Source: Pedobacter sp. (GTDB taxonomy: Bacteria; Bacteroidota; Bacteroidia; Sphingobacteriales; Sphingobacteriaceae). From it: a stretch of DNA of 6,351 bases. The stretch covers positions 1-6,351 of the forward strand of contig JAQBOT010000491.1 in NCBI GenBank assembly GCA_028287885.1, in the 5' to 3' direction. The position numbers were made by a program, and so were the translations under genes. The notes under the pieces were generated by a model, which worked only from the letters and a program-made list of their open reading frames with translations, ran no database searches and was not told the DNA's origin. The number at the start of each line of letters is the position of its first letter. Position 1 is the stretch's first letter. Below, piece by piece: positions 1 through 5,594 of this stretch.

Positions 1-119
1 ACAGAAACGCCAATCTGTAAAGAATTAAAAACCTTTTCTAAAAGGTCTTTGCTAGCCTTTAGCAGCTGATACTCATTGTATAATTGATTTGAGGGATCAA
101 GCGTAAATTCTGATTGCAT
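1..119 (-). CDS. N-terminal fragment of a probable PAS-domain sensor protein (runs off the left edge)
   Basis: The minus strand carries an open frame from an ATG at 119-117 to the window edge, giving 39 residues. An in-frame stop lies 9 bases upstream of that ATG (minus-strand TAG at 131-129), so this is the only possible ATG start. The peptide begins MQSEFTLDPSNQLYNEYQ and continues as a charged amphipathic helix (LLKASKDLLEKV) followed by FNSLQIGVS. A helix leading into 'hydrophobic-FNS-x-x-x-G-hydrophobic' is how many Bacteroidota PAS domains begin, so I read it as the N-terminus of a cytoplasmic PAS sensor, possibly a histidine kinase; there is no signal peptide or membrane segment in the visible part. 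It is on the same strand as the bestrophin-like gene but 266 bases away, so it probably has its own promoter. The frame is short and the family call rests on one motif. It could be another helical protein. Confidence 0.62.
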   Translation of the reverse strand, partial: MQSEFTLDPSNQLYNEYQLLKASKDLLEKVFNSLQIGVS

Positions 120-145
120 GCGGTTGGGCTAACAAGGTTACTCAC

Positions 146-168
146 ATAACGCGTAACTAATACGTTAT
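146..168. repeat. Small inverted repeat just upstream of the left-edge PAS gene
   Basis: ATAACG at 146-151 is the exact reverse complement of CGTTAT at 163-168, with an 11-base spacer. It lies 27 to 49 bases upstream of the minus-strand start codon at 119, where an operator or 5' UTR hairpin would sit. A six-base match is short enough to occur by chance in AT-rich DNA, so a regulatory role is only a possibility. Confidence 0.25.
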
Positions 169-295
169 AAACTAATTTACTGAATTATACGACTTCTTTT
201 GACAAAAGGTTTTCTTTTAAAAAAAATATATTTTGCGTTTAATCCTAAAGATTCTTTCTCAACTAAATAAAGTTTCTATACATGTGGATTATATT

Positions 296-307
296 CCCCA
301 GGTGGGG
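296..307. repeat. GC-rich inverted repeat in the intergenic spacer
   Basis: CCCCA at 296-300 pairs with TGGGG at 303-307 around two bases. As plus-strand RNA the stem can extend outward through weaker A-U, U-A and G-U pairs to about 290/313, with one mismatch. It stands out as the only GC-rich block in an otherwise AT-rich spacer. It has no following T run on either strand, so it does not fit an intrinsic terminator. The function is unknown. Confidence 0.25.
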
Positions 308-385
308 TGTGTATATTTGAGATAATTACCGGCACCTGAAAGCTCATTAAATAAGAAAAGCAGCAGGGATTTGGGAAATTAGTAC

Positions 386-1300
386 TTAATCAATGATATC
401 AAGGTTTTCGGAAGGATGATCAATCATTCCCCGATCGGACATTTCGAGTAATGTGTTCTCAATCATGTGGCATAACGAATTTAATGCCAAGTCGTTAGGT
501 TCCAGTCCAAAAGGGTCTTCAAGTTCATCTGCAATAGCCTCCAATGCTATAAAAGTATAAGCAATAAAGGTTACGATTACCGGCATCATCCACCCAAGGG
601 TGTCTACTAAGCCAAAAGGCAGCAACAAACAATAAATGTAAACGGTTCTATGTAAGAGTACTTTGTAGGTGTATGGAATGGGTGTACTCGCAATTCGTTC
701 ACAGCCGCCGATAATATTAGAAAGCTCATTAAGGTTCGGTTCGAAGGCAAGTGCATGGATAGCATCCAATTTACCCTCGGCGCTTCTCTGTTGAAGCCAT
801 TGCCCCATTTCAATAAGCAGCATGGCCGGCTTGTAGCGTGCCGGGCCCAATTTAGTCGCCAGTGCTGCGCCGGAGATTCTCTCCAGGTCTGCAGCTGCAC
901 CTGTATGTCTTAATTGATGTTTGCAGGCGTAAGTAAAGGAGATCAGAAGATCAACAAAATCCTGCACCTCCAGATGGTTCATGCCTGTCGTAAGGGTTTG
1001 TGCCTGACGGGTCAAAGACCTCGTCGTGTTTAACAACGAGCCCCACAATTTTCTGCCTTCCCAAAATCGGTCGAAACTTACATTATTCCTGAACCCGAAG
1101 AATATAGCAAGGGCTATCCCAAAGAGCGTAAAAGGCCCGGGGTTAAGCTGTATCTTGAATTGGAAGATCTTGCCTTGTACAAAAACGATGGCAACACAGA
1201 TCAAGAGCAATAAAGTGAGTTGAGGCAATATTTGAGGTAGAACGGATCCCCTCCAGATAAAAAGCATTCTAATCCAATTTTCTTTTTTCCTGATGATCAT
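386..1300 (-). CDS. Bestrophin-like (YneE/UPF0187 family) inner-membrane channel protein
   Basis: This 304-residue protein is full length for the bacterial bestrophin family (about 300 residues, like E. coli YneE). Its N-terminus (RKKENWIRMLFIWRGSV, residues 4-20) is the usual family opening and supports the first ATG over Met12. Hydrophobic segments lie near residues 26-43 and 56-70, with two more at about 217-235 and 237-256. Family landmarks are the F-R-N-N-x-x-x-F-D-R-F-W-E-G-R-K stretch (70-84) after the second helix, G-C-E-R-I-x-x-T-P-I-P (199-209), the L-P-F-G turn (227-230), and the acidic E-L-E-D-P-F-G motif (259-265). In known structures the family forms homopentameric channels; animal members conduct chloride, whereas the Klebsiella homologue is cation-selective, so the ion here should not be assumed. 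The GIALAIFFGF helix (61-70) would form the hydrophobic neck of the pore. The gene is divergent from the outer-membrane protein gene and appears monocistronic. Family assignment is strong; physiological role is unknown. Confidence 0.93.
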   Translation of the reverse strand: MIIRKKENWIRMLFIWRGSVLPQILPQLTLLLLICVAIVFVQGKIFQFKIQLNPGPFTLFGIALAIFFGFRNNVSFDRFWEGRKLWGSLLNTTRSLTRQAQTLTTGMNHLEVQDFVDLLISFTYACKHQLRHTGAAADLERISGAALATKLGPARYKPAMLLIEMGQWLQQRSAEGKLDAIHALAFEPNLNELSNIIGGCERIASTPIPYTYKVLLHRTVYIYCLLLPFGLVDTLGWMMPVIVTFIAYTFIALEAIADELEDPFGLEPNDLALNSLCHMIENTLLEMSDRGMIDHPSENLDIID

Positions 1301-1539
1301 CTAGTGAATGTTGCTTAATGGTGCAAACTTGTTTGTAAATGTAAGGCAAAGCCCTAGTTTCTTCCAAAATACTAAACAGTAGTCTTGAATTTTGTACATC
1401 ATTCCAATGTAATGTTGAAAGTTATGGAAAGAACAGCGCAACTTTTTTGTTAAACTGCTAATTACCAGTTAAATAGTTATTAGGATGGCATAGCGTTTGT
1501 GACTTCAAACTTAATCATTAACAACTAAACCTTAATACT
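1301..1539. promoter_or_regulatory. Divergent intergenic region with weak promoter candidates on both strands
   Basis: The bestrophin-like gene (minus) and the outer-membrane protein gene (plus) start from opposite ends of this 239-base spacer, so both promoters should lie inside it. Toward the plus strand, TAGCGTTTG at 1491-1499 resembles the Bacteroidota -7 box TAnnTTTG but has one extra base, and there is no TTG at the right distance upstream. Toward the minus strand, TACATTTA (1343-1336) matches the box except for the last base and has a TTTG (1368-1365) 21 bases upstream. Neither is convincing. No ribosome-binding purine tract is seen before either start, as is usual in this phylum. Confidence 0.35.
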
Positions 1540-2118
1540 ATGAAAAAGTTTTTTCTACCCCTGTTATGCGTTATGCTTGGCGCAAGCCTCACTGCAAGTG
1601 CCCAGATTCAACGTGGAAATGTGATGATGGGTGGCAACATTGGCAACATCAATCTTGGCCTTGACGACCCCAAGATATTCAGTGTAAACATCATACCTAA
1701 AGCAGCCTGGTTCGTTCAGGATAATATTGCTTTGGGTGGATACTTAGACCTCGGACTAGAGACTGCAAAAGGATCAAATACCCAAACCCGGTACGGAGTT
1801 GGTGCATTGGGCAGGTATTACACAGGCACTGACCTGGCACTTAACCATGGACGGTTATTCGCGGAAGCGACCTTTGGCTTTGGTGGCGTAAATGTGAGTA
1901 ACGGCGGCGGCAATACCAACGGTGTTAACTTCAGCATTGGCCCTGGTTATACTTACTTCGTTACACCAAGCATCGGACTGGAAGCCTTGCTGAAATACAA
2001 CGGGTTAACTGGTTTCGGCAACGAAGGCGTTCAGAATAGCTTGAATCTGACCTTTGGTTTCCAAATCTATTTGCCTGGACGTGGAACTGCAGCAAAAGTT
2101 ATGGGTGACGTGAAGTAG
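1540..2118 (+). CDS. Small outer-membrane beta-barrel protein with signal peptide
   Basis: This 192-residue protein starts with a classical Sec signal peptide: MKK, a hydrophobic core (residues 4-17), and an A-S-A/Q junction suggesting signal peptidase I cleavage after Ala21. The mature part, about 171 residues, is rich in Gly, Asn and aromatic residues in alternating amphipathic strands, for example NVMMGGNIG (27-35), DNIALGGYLDLGL (61-73), TRYGVGALGRYY (83-94), GRLFAEATFGFGG (104-116), VNFSIGPGYTYFV (129-141) and SLNLTFGFQIYL (167-178). This fits an eight-stranded barrel of the OMP_b-brl / OmpA-like type common in Bacteroidota; length is normal for that group. There is no lipobox or peptidoglycan-binding OmpA C-terminal domain, so it is probably a bare barrel. 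Oddly, about 14 polar residues follow the last strand instead of a terminal aromatic. The ATG start is the only one compatible with the signal peptide. It lies 48 bases before the multi-PAS gene and may share its transcript. Substrate or function cannot be inferred. Confidence 0.85.
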   Translation: MKKFFLPLLCVMLGASLTASAQIQRGNVMMGGNIGNINLGLDDPKIFSVNIIPKAAWFVQDNIALGGYLDLGLETAKGSNTQTRYGVGALGRYYTGTDLALNHGRLFAEATFGFGGVNVSNGGGNTNGVNFSIGPGYTYFVTPSIGLEALLKYNGLTGFGNEGVQNSLNLTFGFQIYLPGRGTAAKVMGDVK

Positions 2119-2166
2119 ATATCCATTTATTTTTATCTAAATTAACGCTCTCAATCTCTTGTTACT

Positions 2167-4674
2167 ATGCCATCTCTAGAGAACATCGCCTCAGTTTTCA
2201 AAGCTTCCAGAACGCCAACGCTGATTATAAGTCCAGATTCACCCATATTTACCATTGCACACGCCAATGATGCCTACCTTGCAATTATGGGTGTAAGGCT
2301 TGAAAACATCGTTGGACGTGCCTTGATGGACGTATTTCCAGAAAGTGATCATGAGCCTGCCCTAAAACGGAAGAAAGCGCTCAGATCTGGATTAGAACAT
2401 GCTTTGATCCTGAAAAAAGCATATAAAGAACGCTTGTCCCGGTATGATATCGCCAACCCGGCTACAGGTAAACTCGAAGCTCGCTTTTGGAATTCAGATA
2501 CTTACCCGATCTTAGATGATGAAGACGAAGTCGAGTATATCGTTCATATGCCAAATGACGTTACCGAGTACATACCAGCTGAAACGACATTAAAACTGGA
2601 AAATGAAATCCTCAGCAATAAGAATTTCCACCATCCGCTGTTCAATGATTATCCGGATGGCGTTGCCACAATGGACCTTTATGGCAACTTCTTAAGTGTT
2701 AATCAGGTATTCTGTGACTTAACCGAATCGTCAAAGGATTCCCTTCTGCAGGTGTCTTTTATCCCCTTTGTGGCACCAGATAACTTTCAAAACGTATTCC
2801 GGTTTTTCCAAAAGGCCATTGAGGGCGAGATCCAGAATTTCGAAGCAAAGATCGTTACGGCTAAAGGCAATTACCGCACAATCAATATTACGAACCTCCC
2901 GATCATAGACAACAAGGAAGTCATCGGGATCTATCTAATTGCCAAGGATATCACAGAGCTGGTGCATGCCAAACTTCAGCTGGACCGCAACAATCAACGA
3001 ATTTCAACAATACTCGAAAGCATAACAGATGGTTTCATAGCGGTTGATAACAACTGGATTATAAGCTATTTCAATAAGGAGGCAGAAATGATCCTTGGCG
3101 TAAAACGTGAAGCTGTAATCGGCAAAAATCTTTGGGATGTATTTCCCAATGGAAAAAAAGAAAAGTTTTACCCCGAATATCACCGCGCCATGTCAGATCG
3201 GGTTTCTGTGCGTTTCAACGAATATATTTCCGAACAGAACATATGGCTTGAGGTTACAGCATATCCTTCCGGCGATGGAATGGCGGCTTATTTTAGAGAC
3301 ATTACCGAGAAGGTGCATTCAGATCTGCAACTCCAGGAAGCCAAAGAAAGATATCAGGCACTATTTGATTTCAGTCCGCTTGCAAAATGGGTTTACGATA
3401 CCAAGACACATCGTTATCTCGCGGCCAATGAAACTGCAATCCGCGAGTATGGCTACAGCTTACAGGAGTTTTTGTCCATGAACATCAAAGACTTGTGGCT
3501 GCCAGCAGACATTCCACTGTTGGATGATGTGCTTGCAACGAATGTAAAGCAAAAAAAAACCAGCAAGTTTCAGGGAAGACTTGTTAAAAAGTCTGGAGAA
3601 ATAATAGAAGCTCAGATCGAAGGGCAACAGTTACCCTCCTGGGGGGAAAACGCCAGGCTGATCCTCGCTCTGGACATTACCAAGCGCATAGAGGCAGAAC
3701 GCGCTTTAAAAACCAGTGAACAGCGGTTTAAAGCATTGGTGCAGGAGGGATCCGACCTAATTGCAATCGTTGACTCCTTAGGGAATTATCTTTATGTGAG
3801 TCCAACCTATAAAAGGCTGGGCGTGGAGCCAGAAGCCATGCTGGGGTTAAACATCTTTGATACCCTTCATGAAGCCGATGTAGCGCACCTACGAAGTTTA
3901 TTCTTCTCCTTGCAGCCTTCAATCAGCCTGCAGGTTCCGCCATTTCGTAGACTAGGGGTCAACAATCAGGTTCATTGGCTTGAAACCGTTGTGACGGATC
4001 TACGGGAAGATCCAGCTGTTGGAGGGATTGTAATTAACTCCAGGGATGTTACGCAGCGCGTTCAGAATGAAAAAAAGATTCGCGAGAATATAGACTATTA
4101 CAACAACATCACGCAAACAACTGCAGATGCAATTTACGATTGGGACCTGCGAAGCAATGAGCTGCGCTGGACCAAGGGTTTCACCCAGATCTTTGGGCAT
4201 GAGCAATCCGGCCCATCCTCATCGGAAGGCTGGTTTGATCTTGTGCATCCAGAAGACCGGGATCGCGTGGTCGATGCCATATACGAGAACCTAAAAAATC
4301 GAGCCCATAGCTGGAAAATTGAATATCGTTTTCGTGCCGCCGATCGCAATTACCGCTTTGTAATGGATAGAGGCTTTTTTAAATACAATGAAGCAGGCGA
4401 GCCGGAACGGATGACAGGGGCCTTGAAAGACGTTTCAGAGCGTGTAAATTATCTTTGCAGCATAGAGGGTTTAAATAAGCGACTTGGAGAAATATCCTGG
4501 ATGCAGTCGCATATTGTTCGTGCTCCATTGGCCCGCATTATGGGTCTGTCTGAACTCTTAAGATACAATGAAGGGGAGATCACCCAAAAAGAGCTTGTTG
4601 GGCTCCTTACTGACTCTGCAAATGAGCTTGATGGGATCATCAGGAAGATTCTGCAGCAAACAAAAAGTATCTAG
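2167..4674 (+). CDS. Cytoplasmic multi-PAS sensor ending in a HisKA-like domain, no ATPase domain
   Basis: The 835-residue protein has no signal peptide or membrane segment and consists of about six PAS domains in tandem: residues 7-134, 157-263, 276-382, 394-505, 517-629 and 642-756. Most end in the PAC-type signature D-I-T or D-V-T/S followed by a short coiled linker (DVTEYI, DITELV, DITEKV, DITKRI, DVTQRV, DVSERV). The first belongs to a subtype with TPTLIISPDSPIFTIAHAND, then D-V-F-P and R-Y-D-I. The sixth resembles PAS_3 (WFDLVHPEDRDRV, 689-701). The C-terminal 75 residues form a helical hairpin with S-H-I-V-R-A-P-L-A-R-I-M-G-L (781-794), a HisKA-like H-box with His782. The residue after that histidine is Ile rather than the usual Glu or Asp, and the protein stops about 40 residues later with no N, G1, F or G2 ATP-binding boxes. 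It is therefore unlikely to be an autonomous kinase. It may dimerise with or feed a separate kinase, or act by ligand-dependent interaction. Upstream spacing of 48 bases allows cotranscription with the barrel gene. Ligands are unknown. Confidence 0.9.
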   Translation: MPSLENIASVFKASRTPTLIISPDSPIFTIAHANDAYLAIMGVRLENIVGRALMDVFPESDHEPALKRKKALRSGLEHALILKKAYKERLSRYDIANPATGKLEARFWNSDTYPILDDEDEVEYIVHMPNDVTEYIPAETTLKLENEILSNKNFHHPLFNDYPDGVATMDLYGNFLSVNQVFCDLTESSKDSLLQVSFIPFVAPDNFQNVFRFFQKAIEGEIQNFEAKIVTAKGNYRTINITNLPIIDNKEVIGIYLIAKDITELVHAKLQLDRNNQRISTILESITDGFIAVDNNWIISYFNKEAEMILGVKREAVIGKNLWDVFPNGKKEKFYPEYHRAMSDRVSVRFNEYISEQNIWLEVTAYPSGDGMAAYFRDITEKVHSDLQLQEAKERYQALFDFSPLAKWVYDTKTHRYLAANETAIREYGYSLQEFLSMNIKDLWLPADIPLLDDVLATNVKQKKTSKFQGRLVKKSGEIIEAQIEGQQLPSWGENARLILALDITKRIEAERALKTSEQRFKALVQEGSDLIAIVDSLGNYLYVSPTYKRLGVEPEAMLGLNIFDTLHEADVAHLRSLFFSLQPSISLQVPPFRRLGVNNQVHWLETVVTDLREDPAVGGIVINSRDVTQRVQNEKKIRENIDYYNNITQTTADAIYDWDLRSNELRWTKGFTQIFGHEQSGPSSSEGWFDLVHPEDRDRVVDAIYENLKNRAHSWKIEYRFRAADRNYRFVMDRGFFKYNEAGEPERMTGALKDVSERVNYLCSIEGLNKRLGEISWMQSHIVRAPLARIMGLSELLRYNEGEITQKELVGLLTDSANELDGIIRKILQQTKSI

Positions 4675-4721
4675 GCCTTCCGCAGCCATGTAGCCTGTAT
4701 GGGGTTCATGGATATTTTATA

Positions 4722-4732
4722 CCAATAATTGG
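4722..4732. repeat. Perfect 11-base palindrome overlapping the -33 element
   Basis: CCAAT (4722-4726) and ATTGG (4728-4732) are exact reverse complements around a single A. The TTG of the putative -33 element is within it, so a bound protein would compete with RNA polymerase. Half-sites this short are only suggestive of an operator. Confidence 0.3.
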
Positions 4733-4757
4733 CTTAATAAAAATCTTTTTACCTTTG
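4729..4757 (+). promoter_or_regulatory. Probable Bacteroidota-type promoter for the hydrolase/PAS operon
   Basis: TACCTTTG at 4750-4757 is an exact match to the Bacteroidota -7 consensus TAnnTTTG. A TTG at 4729-4731 lies 18 bases upstream, close to the usual 19 to 21 base spacing for the -33 element. Transcription would start near 4763-4766, giving a leader of under 30 bases before the ATG at 4792. The -33 TTG lies inside a perfect palindrome (4722-4732), listed separately. Confidence 0.55.
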
Positions 4758-4791
4758 GGTTTCTAAAATTGCTAATCTGTCTTAAGAAGAT

Positions 4792-5583
4792 ATGGACGTA
4801 CTAAAGAGAAACAATGTAAAGGTTTTTGGTGAAGGTGATACCACAATGGTTTTTGCACACGGCTACGGCTGCGACCAGAATGTCTGGCAAGACCTCATCC
4901 AGGCTTTTTCGAAAGATTATAAATTGGTCACTTTTGATTATGTAGGTGCCGGACATTCGGACCTTTCTGCATATAGCAAACAAAGGTATGGGACTTTGGA
5001 AGGCTATGCACAAGACATTGAGGAGATTTACGAAGCGCTAAACCTTCGCGACACCATCCTGGTTGCACATTCGGTAAGCAGTATGATCAGCGTGCTGGTT
5101 GGAATTAAACATCCTGAATATTTTCGAAACATTATCTTTCTTGGTCCTTCTCCGCGTTACCTGAATGACGGAGATTATATTGGTGGGTTTGAACGCGAAG
5201 ACCTTGAGGGATTGTTTGAGATGATGGACAACAATTATCTGGGTTGGTCAAGGGCGCTGGCACCTTCGTTTATGGCAAATCCCGATCGGCCGGAGTTGGG
5301 TGAGCGACTAACCAATAGCTTTTGTGCCACAGACCCGGAAATCGCAAAGCAGTTTGCCCGGGTAACTTTTCTAGGTGACAACAGAAAAGACCTCAGTCGT
5401 TTAACCGTCCCCAGCCTAACCTTACAGTGTACAAATGATATTGTTGCTCCTCTAACGGTTGGGCAGTATATGAATAAACATATGTCAAATAATACCCTGG
5501 TTATTATGAAGGCTACGGGTCATTGCCCACATATGAGCGAACCGGAGGAGACGATCGAAGCCATTAGAAATTACATAGATTAA
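4792..5583 (+). CDS. RsbQ-like alpha/beta hydrolase
   Basis: The 263-residue protein matches RsbQ/KAI2-type alpha/beta hydrolases along its whole length (B. subtilis RsbQ is 269). Visible features in order are the H-G-Y-G oxyanion strand-turn (23-26), the D-Y-V-G-A-G-H-S-D loop (49-57), the nucleophile elbow A-H-S-V-S with Ser94, the L-G-P-S-P-R-Y-L-N-D stretch (117-126), the lid region with G-G-F-E and N-Y-L-G-W (131-152), D-R-P-E-L and F-C-A-T-D-P (165-182), V-P-S-L-T-L-Q-C with catalytic Asp216, and A-T-G-H-C-P-H-M-S with catalytic His244. The triad is intact. The elbow has Ala where GxSxG has its first Gly; the final Ser is normal for this family. In B. subtilis RsbQ acts with the PAS phosphatase RsbP in energy-stress signalling, and plant relatives (KAI2, D14) are butenolide receptors. 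Here the next gene, 11 bases downstream, encodes a PAS protein, so a cytoplasmic partner role is likely. The small-molecule substrate is unknown. The ATG start follows a good promoter and aligns with the family N-terminus. Confidence 0.93.
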   Translation: MDVLKRNNVKVFGEGDTTMVFAHGYGCDQNVWQDLIQAFSKDYKLVTFDYVGAGHSDLSAYSKQRYGTLEGYAQDIEEIYEALNLRDTILVAHSVSSMISVLVGIKHPEYFRNIIFLGPSPRYLNDGDYIGGFEREDLEGLFEMMDNNYLGWSRALAPSFMANPDRPELGERLTNSFCATDPEIAKQFARVTFLGDNRKDLSRLTVPSLTLQCTNDIVAPLTVGQYMNKHMSNNTLVIMKATGHCPHMSEPEETIEAIRNYID

Positions 5584-5594
5584 ATCAATCGAAA

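Larger units (their letters stand above)
120..385. other. AT-rich intergenic spacer without a gene
   Basis: This spacer separates the stop codon of the bestrophin-like gene from the start of the left-edge gene, both on the minus strand. All frames are closed or have only short runs, and I see no tRNA. It contains several small inverted repeats, of which two are listed separately (146-168 and 296-307), and a long A/T tract at about 211-237. No convincing intrinsic terminator (GC-rich stem followed by a T run) was found for the bestrophin-like gene, and no clean Bacteroidota promoter for the left-edge gene. The region presumably contains that promoter, but I cannot place it. Confidence 0.6.

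Noticed and set aside
31..46. Perfect inverted repeat ACCTTTT / AAAAGGT
   Set aside because: It lies inside the coding part of the left-edge gene (Asp-Leu-Leu-Glu-Lys-Val), is AT-rich, and is well explained by the codons.
196..208. Palindrome CTTTTG-A-CAAAAG in the left spacer
   Set aside because: It is AT-rich with a one-base centre, so a poor RNA hairpin; as a terminator the stem is too weak and it is too far from the bestrophin-like gene.
312..319. TATATTTG, an exact TAnnTTTG promoter box on the plus strand
   Set aside because: There is no TTG at the right distance upstream and no plus-strand gene downstream; it would only give antisense RNA to the bestrophin-like gene.
607..900. Open frame of 97 codons on the minus strand within the bestrophin-like gene
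   Set aside because: It is an out-of-frame shadow of the well-supported membrane protein, with no recognisable domain and no start signal.
1026..1223. Plus-strand open frame of 65 codons antisense to the bestrophin-like gene
   Set aside because: Its content is dictated by the complementary coding strand; no domain, promoter or neighbouring context supports it.
2116..2139. TAGATA / TATCTA inverted repeat after the outer-membrane protein gene
   Set aside because: A six-base AT-only stem with a 12-base loop is too weak for a terminator.
3137..3481. Plus-strand open frame of 114 codons within the multi-PAS gene
   Set aside because: It lies in an alternative frame of a clear PAS-encoding region and shows no domain of its own.
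4686..4702. CCATG ... TATGG hairpin after the multi-PAS gene
   Set aside because: The stem is only five pairs including a wobble, and no T run follows directly, so it does not support an intrinsic terminator.
4675..4791. Possible frameshifted remainder of a histidine-kinase ATPase domain
   Set aside because: Only 117 bases lie before the next gene, and no frame contains N-box or G-box motifs.
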